Source: an uncultured Pseudomonadota bacterium (GTDB taxonomy: Bacteria; Pseudomonadota; Gammaproteobacteria; Burkholderiales; SG8-41). From it: a stretch of DNA of 59,185 bases. The notes under the pieces were generated by a model. The model was not told the origin of the DNA, searched no databases, and saw only the letters and a list, made by a program, of their open reading frames with translations. Below are positions 20,156 through 29,405 of the stretch, one piece after another (position 1 is the stretch's first letter; every line of letters starts with the position of its first letter). The DNA lies in NCBI GenBank assembly GCA_946885605.1, contig CAMPGR010000006.1:1-59185 (forward strand), given 5' to 3'. A program made the position numbers and the translations under genes.

Positions 20156-21961
20156 CTATTTGGTGTCGGCTTGCATTCTAACGTAACTTCCCGGCGCGTC
20201 TTCGATCGCCTTCAAACGGCCTTTGCCCGGGATATGCGCCGGCACCTGGTCGCCGCCGCGTTCGGCGATCCAGTTGCCCCAGTCGGTCCACCACGAGCCG
20301 GGATGTTGCGTAGCCTTCTTCAGCCACTTGTCCGGGCTCTCCGGCAGTCCGTCATGGGTCCAATAGCAGTACTTGTTGGCGGCGGGAGGATTGATGATTC
20401 CCGCAATATGCCCCGATCCGCCGAGCACGAAACGCACCGGGCCCCTGAGGAGCCTCGCGCCGGCGTAGGTGGATTTCCATGGCGCGATATGGTCTTCGAT
20501 GGTGGATACGAAATACGCAGGCGTCTCGACCCGGGTGACGTCTATGGGGACACCGGCAAGCTTGATCGCGCCCGGCTTGCGGAGCAGGTTCTTGAGATAC
20601 ATGTTGCGCAGGTAGAATCTGTGCATCGCCGCCGGCATACGCGTCGAGTCCGAGTTCCAGTACAGCAGATCGAAAGGAAACGGGTCCTTGCCGAGGAGAT
20701 AGTTGTTCACGACGAAGGACCAGATGAGGTCGTTCGCCCGCAGCATGTTGAAGGTGGTCGCCATCTCGGAGCCATCGAGGTAGCCGCGCTTCGCCATGCG
20801 CGCCTCGAGCGCCGCAAGCTGGCCCTCGTCGATGAACACTTCGAGCTCCCCGGGCTCCTCGAAATCGATCATCGAGACGAAAAACGTCGCGCTGTGGATG
20901 CGGTTTTCCTTCTTCGCGGCGAGCCATGCGAGCGTGGAGGCAAGCAGCGTGCCGCCCAGGCAGTAGCCGATCACGTTAGCGTCCGGCTGGCCCGTCGCCC
21001 GCTCCACCGCTTTCAGCGCAGCGAGTGCGCCTTCCACGAGGTAATCATCGAAGCCCTTGTGCGCAAGCCGCTTGTCCGGATTCACCCATGAAATCACGAA
21101 TACCGTGTGGCCCTGCTCCACCGCCCAGCGGATGAAGGAGTTCTTCTCGCGCAGATCGAGGATGTAGTACTTGTTAATCCACGGCGGGATGATGAGGAGC
21201 GGGCGCGCGTAGACCTTCTCCGTGCGCGGGGCGTACTGGATGAGCTGCAGGAGATCGTTCTGATACACGACCTTGCCCGGCGTGACCGCGATGTTCTCAC
21301 CGAGCCGGAACGCTTCCGTGTCGGTCATTTTCACGCGCAGCTGGGCGCCGTTGCCGCGCGCCAGATCTTTGAGAAGATTATTCAGTCCCTTGACCAGGTT
21401 CTGCCCCCCCGAGGCGACCGTCTCGCGCAGCACTTCCGGATTGGTGAGGAGAAAATTCGACGGTGAGAGCGCGTCGATGTACTGGCGCGTATAGAAGTCC
21501 ACCTTCTTCGCCGTCTTCTCGTCGAGCCCTTGGGCATTGGCGAGCGTCTGATGCAGATGCCGCGCGGTGATGAGGTATGACTGCTTGATGTAGTCGTGCA
21601 AGAAGCTCTGCTGCCAGTCCTCGTGGCCGAAGCGGCGGTCGCCCTCGGCCGGCTCGACCACCGGTTTCGCGTCGTGTCCCAGCATCCGGAGCATCGTGTT
21701 CTGCCACAGCGCCATGTAATCTCTCCAGAGCTTCGCCTGCGCTTCGGCGATCCGGAAGGGGTCCGTCAGCACTTTGCTCCAGGCTTCGAAGAAGGCTTTC
21801 GCGATACCGAGTTCGTCGCGGTACGGGAGCGCCGTGCCGTTGGCGGAATGGGTGAGGTGGGCGGTGAGCAAGCGCCCGCTCTTCTTCGCGATCTCTTCGT
21901 AGAGCCGCGCCAACGTCGGCGTATCGCCCGCTTGAATGTCGTCTGGTCTGGTTACGGCCAT
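20156..21961 (-). CDS. phaC: Class I poly(3-hydroxyalkanoate) synthase PhaC
   Basis: 601 residues, close to PhaC of Cupriavidus (589). It polymerises 3-hydroxybutyryl-CoA into polyhydroxybutyrate granules. The lipase-like box is GYCLGG with nucleophile C334. The other triad members are D490 in TIEDHIAPW and H518 in GGSGHIAGI. The N-terminal PhaC_N region (WQQSFLHDYIKQSYLI) is intact, as is the PGSWWTDWGNW end. phaA and phaB are not adjacent, unlike the classical phaCAB operon; the neighbours are an MBL-fold hydrolase upstream and a Bug protein downstream on the same strand. Confidence 0.95.
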   Translation of the reverse strand: MAVTRPDDIQAGDTPTLARLYEEIAKKSGRLLTAHLTHSANGTALPYRDELGIAKAFFEAWSKVLTDPFRIAEAQAKLWRDYMALWQNTMLRMLGHDAKPVVEPAEGDRRFGHEDWQQSFLHDYIKQSYLITARHLHQTLANAQGLDEKTAKKVDFYTRQYIDALSPSNFLLTNPEVLRETVASGGQNLVKGLNNLLKDLARGNGAQLRVKMTDTEAFRLGENIAVTPGKVVYQNDLLQLIQYAPRTEKVYARPLLIIPPWINKYYILDLREKNSFIRWAVEQGHTVFVISWVNPDKRLAHKGFDDYLVEGALAALKAVERATGQPDANVIGYCLGGTLLASTLAWLAAKKENRIHSATFFVSMIDFEEPGELEVFIDEGQLAALEARMAKRGYLDGSEMATTFNMLRANDLIWSFVVNNYLLGKDPFPFDLLYWNSDSTRMPAAMHRFYLRNMYLKNLLRKPGAIKLAGVPIDVTRVETPAYFVSTIEDHIAPWKSTYAGARLLRGPVRFVLGGSGHIAGIINPPAANKYCYWTHDGLPESPDKWLKKATQHPGSWWTDWGNWIAERGGDQVPAHIPGKGRLKAIEDAPGSYVRMQADTK

Positions 21962-21977
21962 GATGCAGTTACCTGTA

Positions 21978-23027
21978 TTAAATTGCGCGGCGCAGATAGC
22001 GCCGTGAGGCGCCGGCGCTCACGCGCTCGAGCACGCCGCGGTGCATAAGATGATTGAGATGGGCAATCGTCTCGCCCAGTGCGAAGACGACGTGATGCGC
22101 GTCGAGCTTGCGGGGGAAGAGCTCCGGCAGCACTTCGGCCGCGGTGCGCGGCGCGGCGCACAGGGCCTCGAGCTTGTCGAGGCGCGAGCGGTGGTGCGCG
22201 CGCAATTCGGCCACGCGCCGGGCCGCGCCGCGGAACGGCAGGCCATGCGATGGAAGGACGAGCGTGTCGTCGGGCAGCGCTTCGAAGACGGCGAGCGAAC
22301 GCAGGAACTGCCCGAGCGGATCGCCGTCCGGCTGTGCCGGCCAGACGCTCACGTTGGTGCTAATGCGGGGAAGCAGCATGTCGCCCGCGATGACCACCCC
22401 GAGCTCCTCGCAGTAAAGCGCCGCGTGTTCCGGCGAGTGGCCGTGCCCCACGATCACACGCCACGCGCGCCCGCCGATCGCGAGCGCTTCCCCGTCCTCG
22501 ATGCGCCGGAAAGCACTAGGGAGATCGGGCACACCCTTGCGGTAGTGGTCCTCGCCGGAACCAAAGCGCGCGAGCCGCTCGTCCTGGAGTCCGTTCTCGC
22601 GACACCAGGCAAGGAGAAGGGAGAAATCCGTGCCGGCGACGCGGTGGTAAACGGCATGCGCGTGCAGAAATTCGGACTCCGTCATCCATGGCTGGAGATC
22701 GAATCGGCCGCATAGCCAATGTGCGAGACCGATATGGTCCGGATGGCAATGCGTAACCACGAGCCGGCAAAGAGGCCGCCCGCCAAGCGTTGCGTCAAAG
22801 ATCCCGGACCACAGAGACCGTGTGGCATCGTCCGCGATACCGCAATCGACGAGCGTCCAGCCCACGCCGTCCTCGATGGCCCAAAGATTGATGTGGTCCA
22901 GGGTGAAGGGCAACGGCATGCGCAACCACAAGACGCCCGGTGCGACGTTCATCGCAGCACCCGGCGAGGGCGCGGTGCCAAACGGATACTCGATCGAAGC
23001 CCCAATGGGCTCGCGCGCGAGGTTCAT
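21978..23027 (-). CDS. Metallo-beta-lactamase-fold hydrolase, probably LiuR-controlled
   Basis: 349 residues. The zinc motif VVTHCHPDHIG (about 91-100) with HGHSPEHAALY and GDMLLPRIS later in the chain defines an MBL-fold hydrolase of the glyoxalase II-like group. The C-terminal part (about 280-349) is a helical winged-helix-like region, as in LACTB2-type enzymes. The substrate is unknown; a thioesterase or lactonase role is plausible given the fold. It diverges from liuR over a 73-bp region with a LiuR-type palindrome, so it is probably part of the leucine regulon. It is 16 bp upstream of phaC. Confidence 0.85.
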   Translation of the reverse strand: MNLAREPIGASIEYPFGTAPSPGAAMNVAPGVLWLRMPLPFTLDHINLWAIEDGVGWTLVDCGIADDATRSLWSGIFDATLGGRPLCRLVVTHCHPDHIGLAHWLCGRFDLQPWMTESEFLHAHAVYHRVAGTDFSLLLAWCRENGLQDERLARFGSGEDHYRKGVPDLPSAFRRIEDGEALAIGGRAWRVIVGHGHSPEHAALYCEELGVVIAGDMLLPRISTNVSVWPAQPDGDPLGQFLRSLAVFEALPDDTLVLPSHGLPFRGAARRVAELRAHHRSRLDKLEALCAAPRTAAEVLPELFPRKLDAHHVVFALGETIAHLNHLMHRGVLERVSAGASRRYLRRAI

Positions 23028-23032
23028 CTTGC

Positions 23033-23061
23033 TTGACGTTTACGTAAAACGAAACTATAAC
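23033..23061 (+). promoter_or_regulatory. liuR promoter with LiuR-type operator in the spacer
   Basis: TTGACG (23033-23038), a 17-bp spacer and TATAAC (23056-23061) make a good sigma-70 promoter for liuR. The spacer contains the perfect palindrome TTTACGTAAA (23039-23048). MerR-family proteins bind between the -35 and -10 elements, so this is the expected operator place. On the other strand TTGACA at 23062-23067 could serve the divergent MBL-fold gene. Confidence 0.65.
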
Positions 23062-23100
23062 GTGTCAACCGGATATTACACGCTTATATTGCAGGGCACA

Positions 23101-23508
23101 ATGGCACCGACCCGTACCTACACCATCTCGGAGCTCGCCCAGGAATTCGCAGTGACCACTCGCACCATTCGGCATTACGAGGAGCAGGGATTGCTGAGCC
23201 CGCGCCGGGAAGGCACGAGTCGCATTTTCAGCCATCGCGATCGCGTGCGACTCAAGCTCGCCTTACGGGGAAAGCGGCTCGGGTTCTCGCTGAATGAAAT
23301 CCGCGAGCTCTTCGAGCTCTACGACCTCGCGCGCGACGAAAAGCGGCAGCTCCGGGAGTTCCTGGCGAAACTCGAGAGGCGGCGCGCCCTCCTCGAGCAG
23401 CAGCGCGAAGACATCGAGGTCATGCTGAACGAAGTGAACTTTTTCACGGGCCAATGCCGGCGTCTGCTCGTGGAAGTTGACAGCAGCGAGACGGAACAGG
23501 CTGCGTAA
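23101..23508 (+). CDS. liuR: MerR-family regulator of leucine/isovalerate degradation (LiuR-like)
   Basis: 135 residues. The N-terminal MerR winged helix reads YTISELAQEFAVTTRTIRHYEEQGLLSP with the second helix in REGTSRIFSHRDRVRLKL, followed by a long coiled-coil dimerisation helix (about 75-115). It lacks an obvious metal-binding cysteine pair, as expected of LiuR types. Its position directly ahead of isovaleryl-CoA dehydrogenase is the standard place for LiuR, which represses the leucine degradation genes until an intermediate accumulates. It is likely to be autoregulated through the palindrome in its own promoter. Confidence 0.9.
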   Translation: MAPTRTYTISELAQEFAVTTRTIRHYEEQGLLSPRREGTSRIFSHRDRVRLKLALRGKRLGFSLNEIRELFELYDLARDEKRQLREFLAKLERRRALLEQQREDIEVMLNEVNFFTGQCRRLLVEVDSSETEQAA

Positions 23509-23511
23509 CGA

Positions 23512-23523
23512 TACGTTAACGTA
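23512..23523. promoter_or_regulatory. Second LiuR-type palindrome, upstream of ivd
   Basis: TACGTTAACGTA is a perfect 12-bp palindrome sharing the ACGT-rich core of the box at 23039-23048. It lies in the 26-bp gap between liuR and ivd, and overlaps the bases just ahead of the ivd ribosome site. Bound regulator there could block transcription or initiation at ivd separately from the upstream promoter. Confidence 0.55.
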
Positions 23524-23534
23524 AAGGTAACTCG

Positions 23535-24695
23535 TTGCTTCCCGCTCTCGATTTCGGCTTGGGCGAACCGCTGGAAGTGTTGCGGGAGACGGTCCGGAAG
23601 TTCTCGGAACGGGAGATCTCGCCGCGCGCCGCCGCGATCGACCGGGCGAACGAATTCCCCCCGGACCTGTGGCGGAAGCTCGGCGCGTGCGGCCTTCTGG
23701 GCATCACGGTGGACGAGACTTACGGAGGCGCGAACTTCGGCTACCTCGCCCACATCGTCGCCGTGGAGGAAATCAGCCGCGCGTCGGCAGCGGTAGGTCT
23801 TTCCTACGGCGCCCACTCGAACCTCTGCGTCAATCAGATATACCGGAATGGCAGCGCGCAACAGAAAGCGCGCTACCTGCCGAAGCTCGTGTCGGGCGAG
23901 CACGTCGGCGCGCTCGCGATGAGCGAGCCTGAGGCCGGTTCCGACGTGGTCGGCATGCGGTTGCGCGCGGAACGGCGGGGGGACCGGTATGTGTTCAACG
24001 GCAGCAAGATGTGGATCACCAATGGGCCGGACGCCGACGTGCTCGTGGTCTATGCGAAGACGGATAGCGCAAGCGCGTCGCGTGGCATCACGGCCTTCAT
24101 CGTCGAGCGCCGCTACCCGGGGTTCTCCACCGGAGCGAAGCTCGACAAGCTCGGCATGCGCGGCTCGAACACGTGCGAACTCGTATTCCGGGACTGCGAG
24201 GTCCCGGCCGACAACGTGCTCGGTTCCGTCGGCGGCGGCGTGGAAGTCCTGATGAGCGGACTCGACTACGAGCGCGCGGTACTGGCGGGCGGACCGCTCG
24301 GTATCATGCACGCCTGCCTCGAGACGGTGCTGCCATACGTGCACGAGCGCCGGCAGTTCGGCCAGCCGATCGGGGAGTTCCAGCTGATCCAGGGCAAGCT
24401 CGCGGACATGTACACGACCTTCTCGGCCTGCCGCGCCTACGTCTATGTCGTCGGCCGCGCCTGCGACGCAGGTCGCATCACGCGCAAGGATGCTGCGGGT
24501 GCCATACTGTATACGGCGGAGCGAGCGACCTGGATGGCGCTGGAGGCAATCCAGACGCTGGGCGGTGCAGGCTATCTAAACGAGTCGCCGGCCGCACGGC
24601 TGCTGCGCGACGCGAAGCTCTACGAGATCGGGGCCGGTACTTCGGAGATCCGGCGATGGCTCATCGGCCGCGAGTTGTTCGCGGAAACGCAGTGA
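23535..24695 (+). CDS. liuA: Isovaleryl-CoA dehydrogenase
   Basis: 386 residues with a TTG start (AAAGG 9 nt upstream). This FAD flavoprotein oxidises isovaleryl-CoA to 3-methylcrotonyl-CoA in leucine breakdown and passes electrons to ETF. The acyl-CoA dehydrogenase signatures are [36 protein letters not shown] and the C-terminal [11 protein letters not shown]. The catalytic glutamate is E246 in [12 protein letters not shown], the position used by isovaleryl-CoA dehydrogenases rather than the one used by short-chain enzymes, which supports the assignment. It is first in the operon after liuR. Confidence 0.94.
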   Translation: MLPALDFGLGEPLEVLRETVRKFSEREISPRAAAIDRANEFPPDLWRKLGACGLLGITVDETYGGANFGYLAHIVAVEEISRASAAVGLSYGAHSNLCVNQIYRNGSAQQKARYLPKLVSGEHVGALAMSEPEAGSDVVGMRLRAERRGDRYVFNGSKMWITNGPDADVLVVYAKTDSASASRGITAFIVERRYPGFSTGAKLDKLGMRGSNTCELVFRDCEVPADNVLGSVGGGVEVLMSGLDYERAVLAGGPLGIMHACLETVLPYVHERRQFGQPIGEFQLIQGKLADMYTTFSACRAYVYVVGRACDAGRITRKDAAGAILYTAERATWMALEAIQTLGGAGYLNESPAARLLRDAKLYEIGAGTSEIRRWLIGRELFAETQ

Positions 24696-24844
24696 GCGCT
24701 AACATTTACCTCAAGTAACGGAAGTTCATATATTTTTTCATGGCGATCGGGAGCCTGTACGGCGGCGGCGGACATGCAACTGCCGATGCGCTGGAGCGTT
24801 GGCAGTAACCGATGGCATCACGCGTTATTGAGCAAGGAAGCGGC

Positions 24845-25447
24845 ATGGCGGACCCGATCGACTTCTATTTCGATTTCTCCTCGCCCTATGGCTATTTCGC
24901 GAGCACGCAGATCGACCGTATCGCTGCAAAACATGGGCGCGAGGTCGCGTGGCGGCCGATCCTGCTCGGAGCGGTGTTCAAGGTGACCCGCCAGCAGCCG
25001 CTTCCTACGATTCCACTGAAGGGCGACTACGCCAGGCACGACCTCGCGCGCTCGGCACGGCTTTTTGAAGTTCCGTTCACCTTTCCGAGCAAATTTCCGG
25101 TGGCGACCCAGGCGGCGAGCCGCGCCTTCTATTGGGTCCAGGACGCCGACCGCGCGCTCGCGGTAAAGCTTGCGCAGGCGCTCTATCGCGCCTATTTCGC
25201 GGAAGACCGCGACATATCGAGTCCCGAGGTCACGGCAGACGTCGCTTCGAGACTGGGTATCGACCGTGCCGCGCTGCTCGCCGCGCTCAGTGACCCGGCG
25301 GTGAAAGAGCGACTGAAAAGCGAAGTCGACGTTGCCATCGCGCGCGGCGTATTCGGGTCCCCGTACATCGTGATCGATGGCGAGCCGTTCTGGGGTTCCG
25401 ATCGTCTGGATCAGGTCGAAAAGTGGCTCGCCACCGGCGGGTGGTAA
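24845..25447 (+). CDS. DsbA-family 2-hydroxychromene-2-carboxylate isomerase-like protein
   Basis: 200 residues from the ATG at 24845 (AAGGAAG upstream). The N-terminus [16 protein letters not shown] has the serine in place of the CxxC motif of oxidoreductases, as in the glutathione-dependent kappa-class isomerase HCCA isomerase. The C-terminal [20 protein letters not shown] is a family mark. In naphthalene breakdown this fold isomerises hydroxychromene carboxylate, but no aromatic genes are near. Here it sits between ivd and the macrodomain gene, so a role on a leucine-pathway metabolite is possible but unproven. A 149-bp gap upstream holds no gene. Confidence 0.88.
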   Translation: MADPIDFYFDFSSPYGYFASTQIDRIAAKHGREVAWRPILLGAVFKVTRQQPLPTIPLKGDYARHDLARSARLFEVPFTFPSKFPVATQAASRAFYWVQDADRALAVKLAQALYRAYFAEDRDISSPEVTADVASRLGIDRAALLAALSDPAVKERLKSEVDVAIARGVFGSPYIVIDGEPFWGSDRLDQVEKWLATGGW

Positions 25448-25466
25448 TCCATCGAACGGAGGCTCT

Positions 25467-25979
25467 ATGCAGGACAAACTCGAAGCACGGCTCGCGAATA
25501 TCGTCGAGCTCAAGGTCGCTGCCATCGTGAACGCGGCGAATTCGAGCCTTCTCGGCGGCGGCGGTGTCGACGGCGCGATCCATCGCGCGGCGGGCCCTGA
25601 ACTGCTGCAGGAGTGCCGGACCATCGGAGGCTGTCCAACGGGTGAGGCGCGTATCACACAAGGCTACCGCCTCCCAGCGAAATACGTGATCCATACCGTC
25701 GGTCCCGTGTGGCACGGCGGGCGCCAGCGCGAGCCGGAACTGCTGGCGTCTTGTTACCGGAAAAGCCTTGCGCTTGCAGCGCAGCACGGTGTCAAGACCA
25801 TCGCCTTTCCGGCGATCAGTTGCGGCGCCTACCGCTATCCGGTGGGCGATGCGGTACGGATCGCGGTGCGCGAATGCGCGGACGCACTCGCGCGCGAGCC
25901 GGGCTTCGAGCAAATCCTGTTCGCGTGCTTCGACGAGGACATGCTGAAGCGCTATCGCGCGGAACTGCAGCGTCTCTGA
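25467..25979 (+). CDS. Macrodomain protein, MacroD type (O-acyl-ADP-ribose deacylase)
   Basis: 170 residues, with GGAGG ahead of the ATG. The macro fold signature [20 protein letters not shown] with HRAAG, then [20 protein letters not shown] and [14 protein letters not shown], place it in the MacroD/YmdB group, which hydrolyses O-acetyl-ADP-ribose and removes ADP-ribose from aspartate or glutamate. Catalytic loop residues N, D and G are intact. It is 19 bp after the isomerase and only 4 bp before mccB, so it is firmly in the leucine operon, an unusual place for it. Confidence 0.92.
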   Translation: MQDKLEARLANIVELKVAAIVNAANSSLLGGGGVDGAIHRAAGPELLQECRTIGGCPTGEARITQGYRLPAKYVIHTVGPVWHGGRQREPELLASCYRKSLALAAQHGVKTIAFPAISCGAYRYPVGDAVRIAVRECADALAREPGFEQILFACFDEDMLKRYRAELQRL

Positions 25980-25983
25980 CGCC

Positions 25984-27591
25984 ATGGGGCTCATTCAGTC
26001 GCGCCTGAAGCCGCAATCGGAGGCGTTCCGGTCGGCGGCCCAGGCGATGCGGGCGATGGTTGCCGATCTCAACGCGCGGCTCGCCGCTCAAGCGGACGGC
26101 GGCGGCGAAGCGGTGCGTGCGCGGCACTGCGCGCGCGGCAAGCTTCCGGTGCGCGAGCGTATCGCCGCGCTGCTGGATGCCGACGCGCCGTGGCTCGAGC
26201 TGTCGCCGCTTGCCGCTTGCGAAGTGTATGAAGAGCCCGTTCCCGCGGCAGGGATCGTGACCGGCGTAGGGCGGGTGGCCGGGCGCGATTGCGTGGTCAT
26301 TGCCAATGATGCGACCGTCAAAGGCGGAACGTATTTCCCGCTCACGGTGAAGAAGCATTTGCGGGCGCAGCAGATCGCGCTCGAGAACCGGCTCCCGTGC
26401 ATTTACCTCGTCGACTCGGGTGGCGCTTATCTGCCGCGCCAGGACGAAGTATTCCCGGACCGTGATCATTTCGGGCGCATTTTCTACAACCAGGCGCAGC
26501 TTTCCGCGCTCGGCGTCCCCCAGATCGCGGTGGTGATGGGATCGTGCACCGCGGGCGGCGCCTACGTGCCCGCCATGTCGGACGAGACGATCATCGTCCG
26601 TGACCAGGGCACGATTTTTCTCGCGGGGCCGCCGCTTGTGAAAGCAGCAACGGGCGAAACGGTGACCGCGGAAGCGCTGGGGGGAGCGGATGTCCATACG
26701 CGCATCTCCGGCGTCGCGGACCATCTTGCCGAAGACGATCGCCACGCGCTCGAGCTCGCGCGGCGCGCGATCGCGCACTTCAATCACCCCGCACAGGAAT
26801 CCCTCGAACGGCGAACCCCACGCGCGCCGGCGTACGACCCTGAGGAGCTCTACGGCATCATCCCGCCCAACCCTCGCACGCCGTTCGACGTGCGGGAGAT
26901 CGTCGCCCGCCTCGTGGACGCGAGCGAATTCGATGAATTCAGAAGCCGCTACGGCGCCACGCTCGTGTGCGGATTCGCGCACCTCGATGGCTTTCCCGTC
27001 GGCATCGTAGCGAACAACGGGATACTGTTTTCAGAATCGGCGCTCAAGGCTACGCATTTCGTACAGCTCTGCTGCCAGCGCGGCATCCCGCTCGTCTTCC
27101 TGCAGAACATCAGCGGCTTCATGGTCGGCACCAAGTACGAAGCAGGCGGCATCGCGAAGGACGGGGCGAAGATGGTGACCGCCATTGCGTGCGCGAACGT
27201 GCCCAAGTACACCATCATCATCGGCGGCAGCTACGGCGCAGGCAATTACGGCATGTGCGGGCGGGCATTCGGCCCACGCTTCCTTTGGTCCTGGCCCAAC
27301 GCACGCATCGCGGTGATGGGCGGCGAGCAGGCGGCCAACGTCCTGGCACAGGTCAAGCGCGAAGCCTTGCAGGAGCGCGGTGTGGCGTGGAGCGCCGAGG
27401 AGGAAATCGCTTTCAAGACGCCGATCGTCGAGCAGTATGCGCGGCAGTCGAGCGCGTGGTATGCGAGTGCGCGGCTCTGGGACGACGGCGTGATCAATCC
27501 CGCCGCCACGCGCGGCGTGCTCGCGCACGCGCTCTCGGTGAGCGCGCATGCGCCGATGGAGAAAACCACCTTCGGCGTGTTCCGAATGTGA
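25984..27591 (+). CDS. liuB: 3-Methylcrotonyl-CoA carboxylase beta subunit
   Basis: 535 residues, the full carboxyltransferase length. Together with a biotin-carrying alpha subunit it carboxylates 3-methylcrotonyl-CoA to 3-methylglutaconyl-CoA. The N-terminal half has [20 protein letters not shown] and [17 protein letters not shown]; the C-terminal half has [20 protein letters not shown] and the [18 protein letters not shown] oxyanion region, all as in MCC rather than propionyl-CoA carboxylase. The alpha subunit gene (liuD/mccA), usually next to liuC, is not in this window, so it must be elsewhere or be replaced. Confidence 0.95.
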   Translation: MGLIQSRLKPQSEAFRSAAQAMRAMVADLNARLAAQADGGGEAVRARHCARGKLPVRERIAALLDADAPWLELSPLAACEVYEEPVPAAGIVTGVGRVAGRDCVVIANDATVKGGTYFPLTVKKHLRAQQIALENRLPCIYLVDSGGAYLPRQDEVFPDRDHFGRIFYNQAQLSALGVPQIAVVMGSCTAGGAYVPAMSDETIIVRDQGTIFLAGPPLVKAATGETVTAEALGGADVHTRISGVADHLAEDDRHALELARRAIAHFNHPAQESLERRTPRAPAYDPEELYGIIPPNPRTPFDVREIVARLVDASEFDEFRSRYGATLVCGFAHLDGFPVGIVANNGILFSESALKATHFVQLCCQRGIPLVFLQNISGFMVGTKYEAGGIAKDGAKMVTAIACANVPKYTIIIGGSYGAGNYGMCGRAFGPRFLWSWPNARIAVMGGEQAANVLAQVKREALQERGVAWSAEEEIAFKTPIVEQYARQSSAWYASARLWDDGVINPAATRGVLAHALSVSAHAPMEKTTFGVFRM

Positions 27592-27654
27592 AAGCGATCG
27601 GCAACGACGCGTATAATCGCGCGCTGATCGGTTCCGCCGTCCCGAAACGACCGC

Positions 27655-28464
27655 ATGAGCGAAAGAGCCCTACTCCATATCGACGAGGCCGGTAATGCGC
27701 GCGTCACGCTCAACCGGCCGGACGTGCACAACGCGTTCGATCCGGAGATGGTGGCCACGCTCACGGCGACGCTCGAGCGTCTCGCGCGCGAGCCCGAGGT
27801 GCGGTCGCTCGTTCTCCGCGGCGCAGGCAAAAGCTTCTGTGCCGGAGCGGACATCGAGCACATGAAAGAAAGCGTGAGCTGCACGCCCGAGCAGAATTTC
27901 GAAGCGGCGCAGCAAACGGCGCGCATGTTGCACGCGCTCTACAGCCTGGACAAGCCCACGGTGGCATGCGTGCACGGTGCGGTTCGCGGGGGCGGCTGCG
28001 GGCTCGTTGCCGCATGCGATATCGCACTTGCCTCGCGCGATGCAACCTTCCGCCTGTCCGAGGTGAAGATAGGCGTCATCCCGGCAATGATCAGTCCCTA
28101 CGTCATCGCCGCGATCGGCGAGCGCATGGCCCGACGTTATATGCTGACGGGGGAGGAGTTCGACGCCGTGGAAGCTCAGCGCATCGGCCTCGTGCACGAA
28201 GCGGTGGGATCGGAGGAACTCGAGTCCAGCGTGAACAATGTGCTCGCGCAACTCGGTACGAGCGGACCCAACGCCGTGAGCGCGATCAAGAAGTTGATCC
28301 CCATCAGTGCGCATGCGCCGATCGGCGCCCAGATCGTGGAGGAAACCGCGCGCCGCATCGCCGCGATCCGCGCGACGCCGGAAGCGCAGGAAGGCCTGTC
28401 CGCGTTCCTGGAAAAGCGCAAACCGTCGTGGGTGAAACGTAAACCGGGTTCGACAATCAAGTGA
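27655..28464 (+). CDS. liuC: Enoyl-CoA hydratase, probable 3-methylglutaconyl-CoA hydratase
   Basis: 269 residues of the crotonase family. It should hydrate 3-methylglutaconyl-CoA to HMG-CoA, the fourth step of leucine breakdown after isovaleryl-CoA oxidation and carboxylation. The oxyanion-hole segments are KSFCAGADIEHMKE and VHGAVRGGGCGLVAACDIAL; SEVKIGVIPAMISPYVIAAI is also typical. The operon position between mccB and HMG-CoA lyase sets the substrate; the family alone would not. The stop overlaps the next start by 4 nt (GTGA). A TATAAT at 27612-27617 ahead of the gene has no partner -35. Confidence 0.9.
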   Translation: MSERALLHIDEAGNARVTLNRPDVHNAFDPEMVATLTATLERLAREPEVRSLVLRGAGKSFCAGADIEHMKESVSCTPEQNFEAAQQTARMLHALYSLDKPTVACVHGAVRGGGCGLVAACDIALASRDATFRLSEVKIGVIPAMISPYVIAAIGERMARRYMLTGEEFDAVEAQRIGLVHEAVGSEELESSVNNVLAQLGTSGPNAVSAIKKLIPISAHAPIGAQIVEETARRIAAIRATPEAQEGLSAFLEKRKPSWVKRKPGSTIK

Positions 28465-29372
28465 TCGCCGCCAGACAGGTCAAGCTCGTCGAAGTCGGCC
28501 CGCGCGACGGGCTCCAGAATGAGGCAACGCCGGTTGCGGCCGACGTCAAGATCGAGCTCATACACCGGCTGCAGGACGCCGGCTTGCCGGTGATCGAGAC
28601 GACGGCCTTCGTATCGCCGAAGTGGGTGCCGCAAATGGCGGACAACGCCGAAGTGATGGCCGGCATCCGCCGCAGGCCGGGCGTATCCTATCCGGTGCTC
28701 GTGCCGAACATGAAGGGGCTCGATGCGGCGATCGCAGCCCGCGCCGAAGAGGTCGTCGTGTTCGGCGCCGCGACGGAAACTTTCTCCCGCCGCAACACGA
28801 ACTGCTCGATCGCCGAGGGATTGGCGCGCTTTTCGGAAGTGTGCAAAGCCGCTCTTGCCACGGGACTGAAAGTGCGGGGCGATATCTCGGTCTGCCTGGG
28901 CTGCCCCTACGAGGGCGAAGTCGAGCCGGAGGCGGTCGTGCGCGTGGCGCGCGAGCTCGACGCAATGGGTTGTTACGAGATCACCATCGCCGACACGATC
29001 GGCGTCGGCACGGCAGGCGCCACGCGTGCCGTGCTCGAGGCGGTGATGCGATACATCCCCGCGGAGCGGCTTGCCGGGCATTTCCACGACACGTACGGGC
29101 AGGCGCTCACCAATATCTATGCTGCGCTCGAGTGCGGCGTCACAACATTTGACAGCTCGGTCGCGGGGCTGGGCGGCTGTCCGTACGCAAAAGGCGCCAC
29201 GGGTAACGTCGCCACCGAGGATGTGGTCTACCTCTTGAACGGTCTCGGCATCGACACCGGGGTGAACATCGACAAGTTGATCGATGCCGGGGAGTACATC
29301 TGTGGTGTCCTTGACCGCCCTACGCACTCGCGCGCGGCCCGTGCGCTGCTCGCCCGGCGCCGCGCCCCCTGA
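28461..29372 (+). CDS. liuE: Hydroxymethylglutaryl-CoA lyase
   Basis: 303 residues with a GTG start overlapping the liuC stop. It splits HMG-CoA to acetyl-CoA and acetoacetate, ending leucine degradation. It is a DRE-TIM metallolyase: the N-terminal EVGPRDGLQNE carries the metal aspartate and arginine, HFHDTYGQAL the histidine pair, and SVAGLGGCPYAKGATGN the active-site cysteine loop. NCSIAEGL and TIADTIGVG are also conserved. The last residues (after CGVLDRPTHS) are a variable arginine-rich tail. Confidence 0.95.
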   Translation: MIAARQVKLVEVGPRDGLQNEATPVAADVKIELIHRLQDAGLPVIETTAFVSPKWVPQMADNAEVMAGIRRRPGVSYPVLVPNMKGLDAAIAARAEEVVVFGAATETFSRRNTNCSIAEGLARFSEVCKAALATGLKVRGDISVCLGCPYEGEVEPEAVVRVARELDAMGCYEITIADTIGVGTAGATRAVLEAVMRYIPAERLAGHFHDTYGQALTNIYAALECGVTTFDSSVAGLGGCPYAKGATGNVATEDVVYLLNGLGIDTGVNIDKLIDAGEYICGVLDRPTHSRAARALLARRRAP

Positions 29373-29405
29373 ATTCGCTCACACCACAAAAGTTCCGGAG
29401 TCCGT

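Noticed and set aside
20176..20190. LiuR-like half-box near the end of phaC
   Set aside because: It is inside the coding region, not palindromic over its full length, and has no promoter nearby.
24696..24844. Possible third regulatory box (TTTACCTCAAGTAA region) after ivd
   Set aside because: It lacks the palindromic ACGT core of the two accepted boxes.
27612..27617. TATAAT upstream of liuC as an internal promoter
   Set aside because: No acceptable -35 at 16-18 bp; not strong enough to list as a feature.
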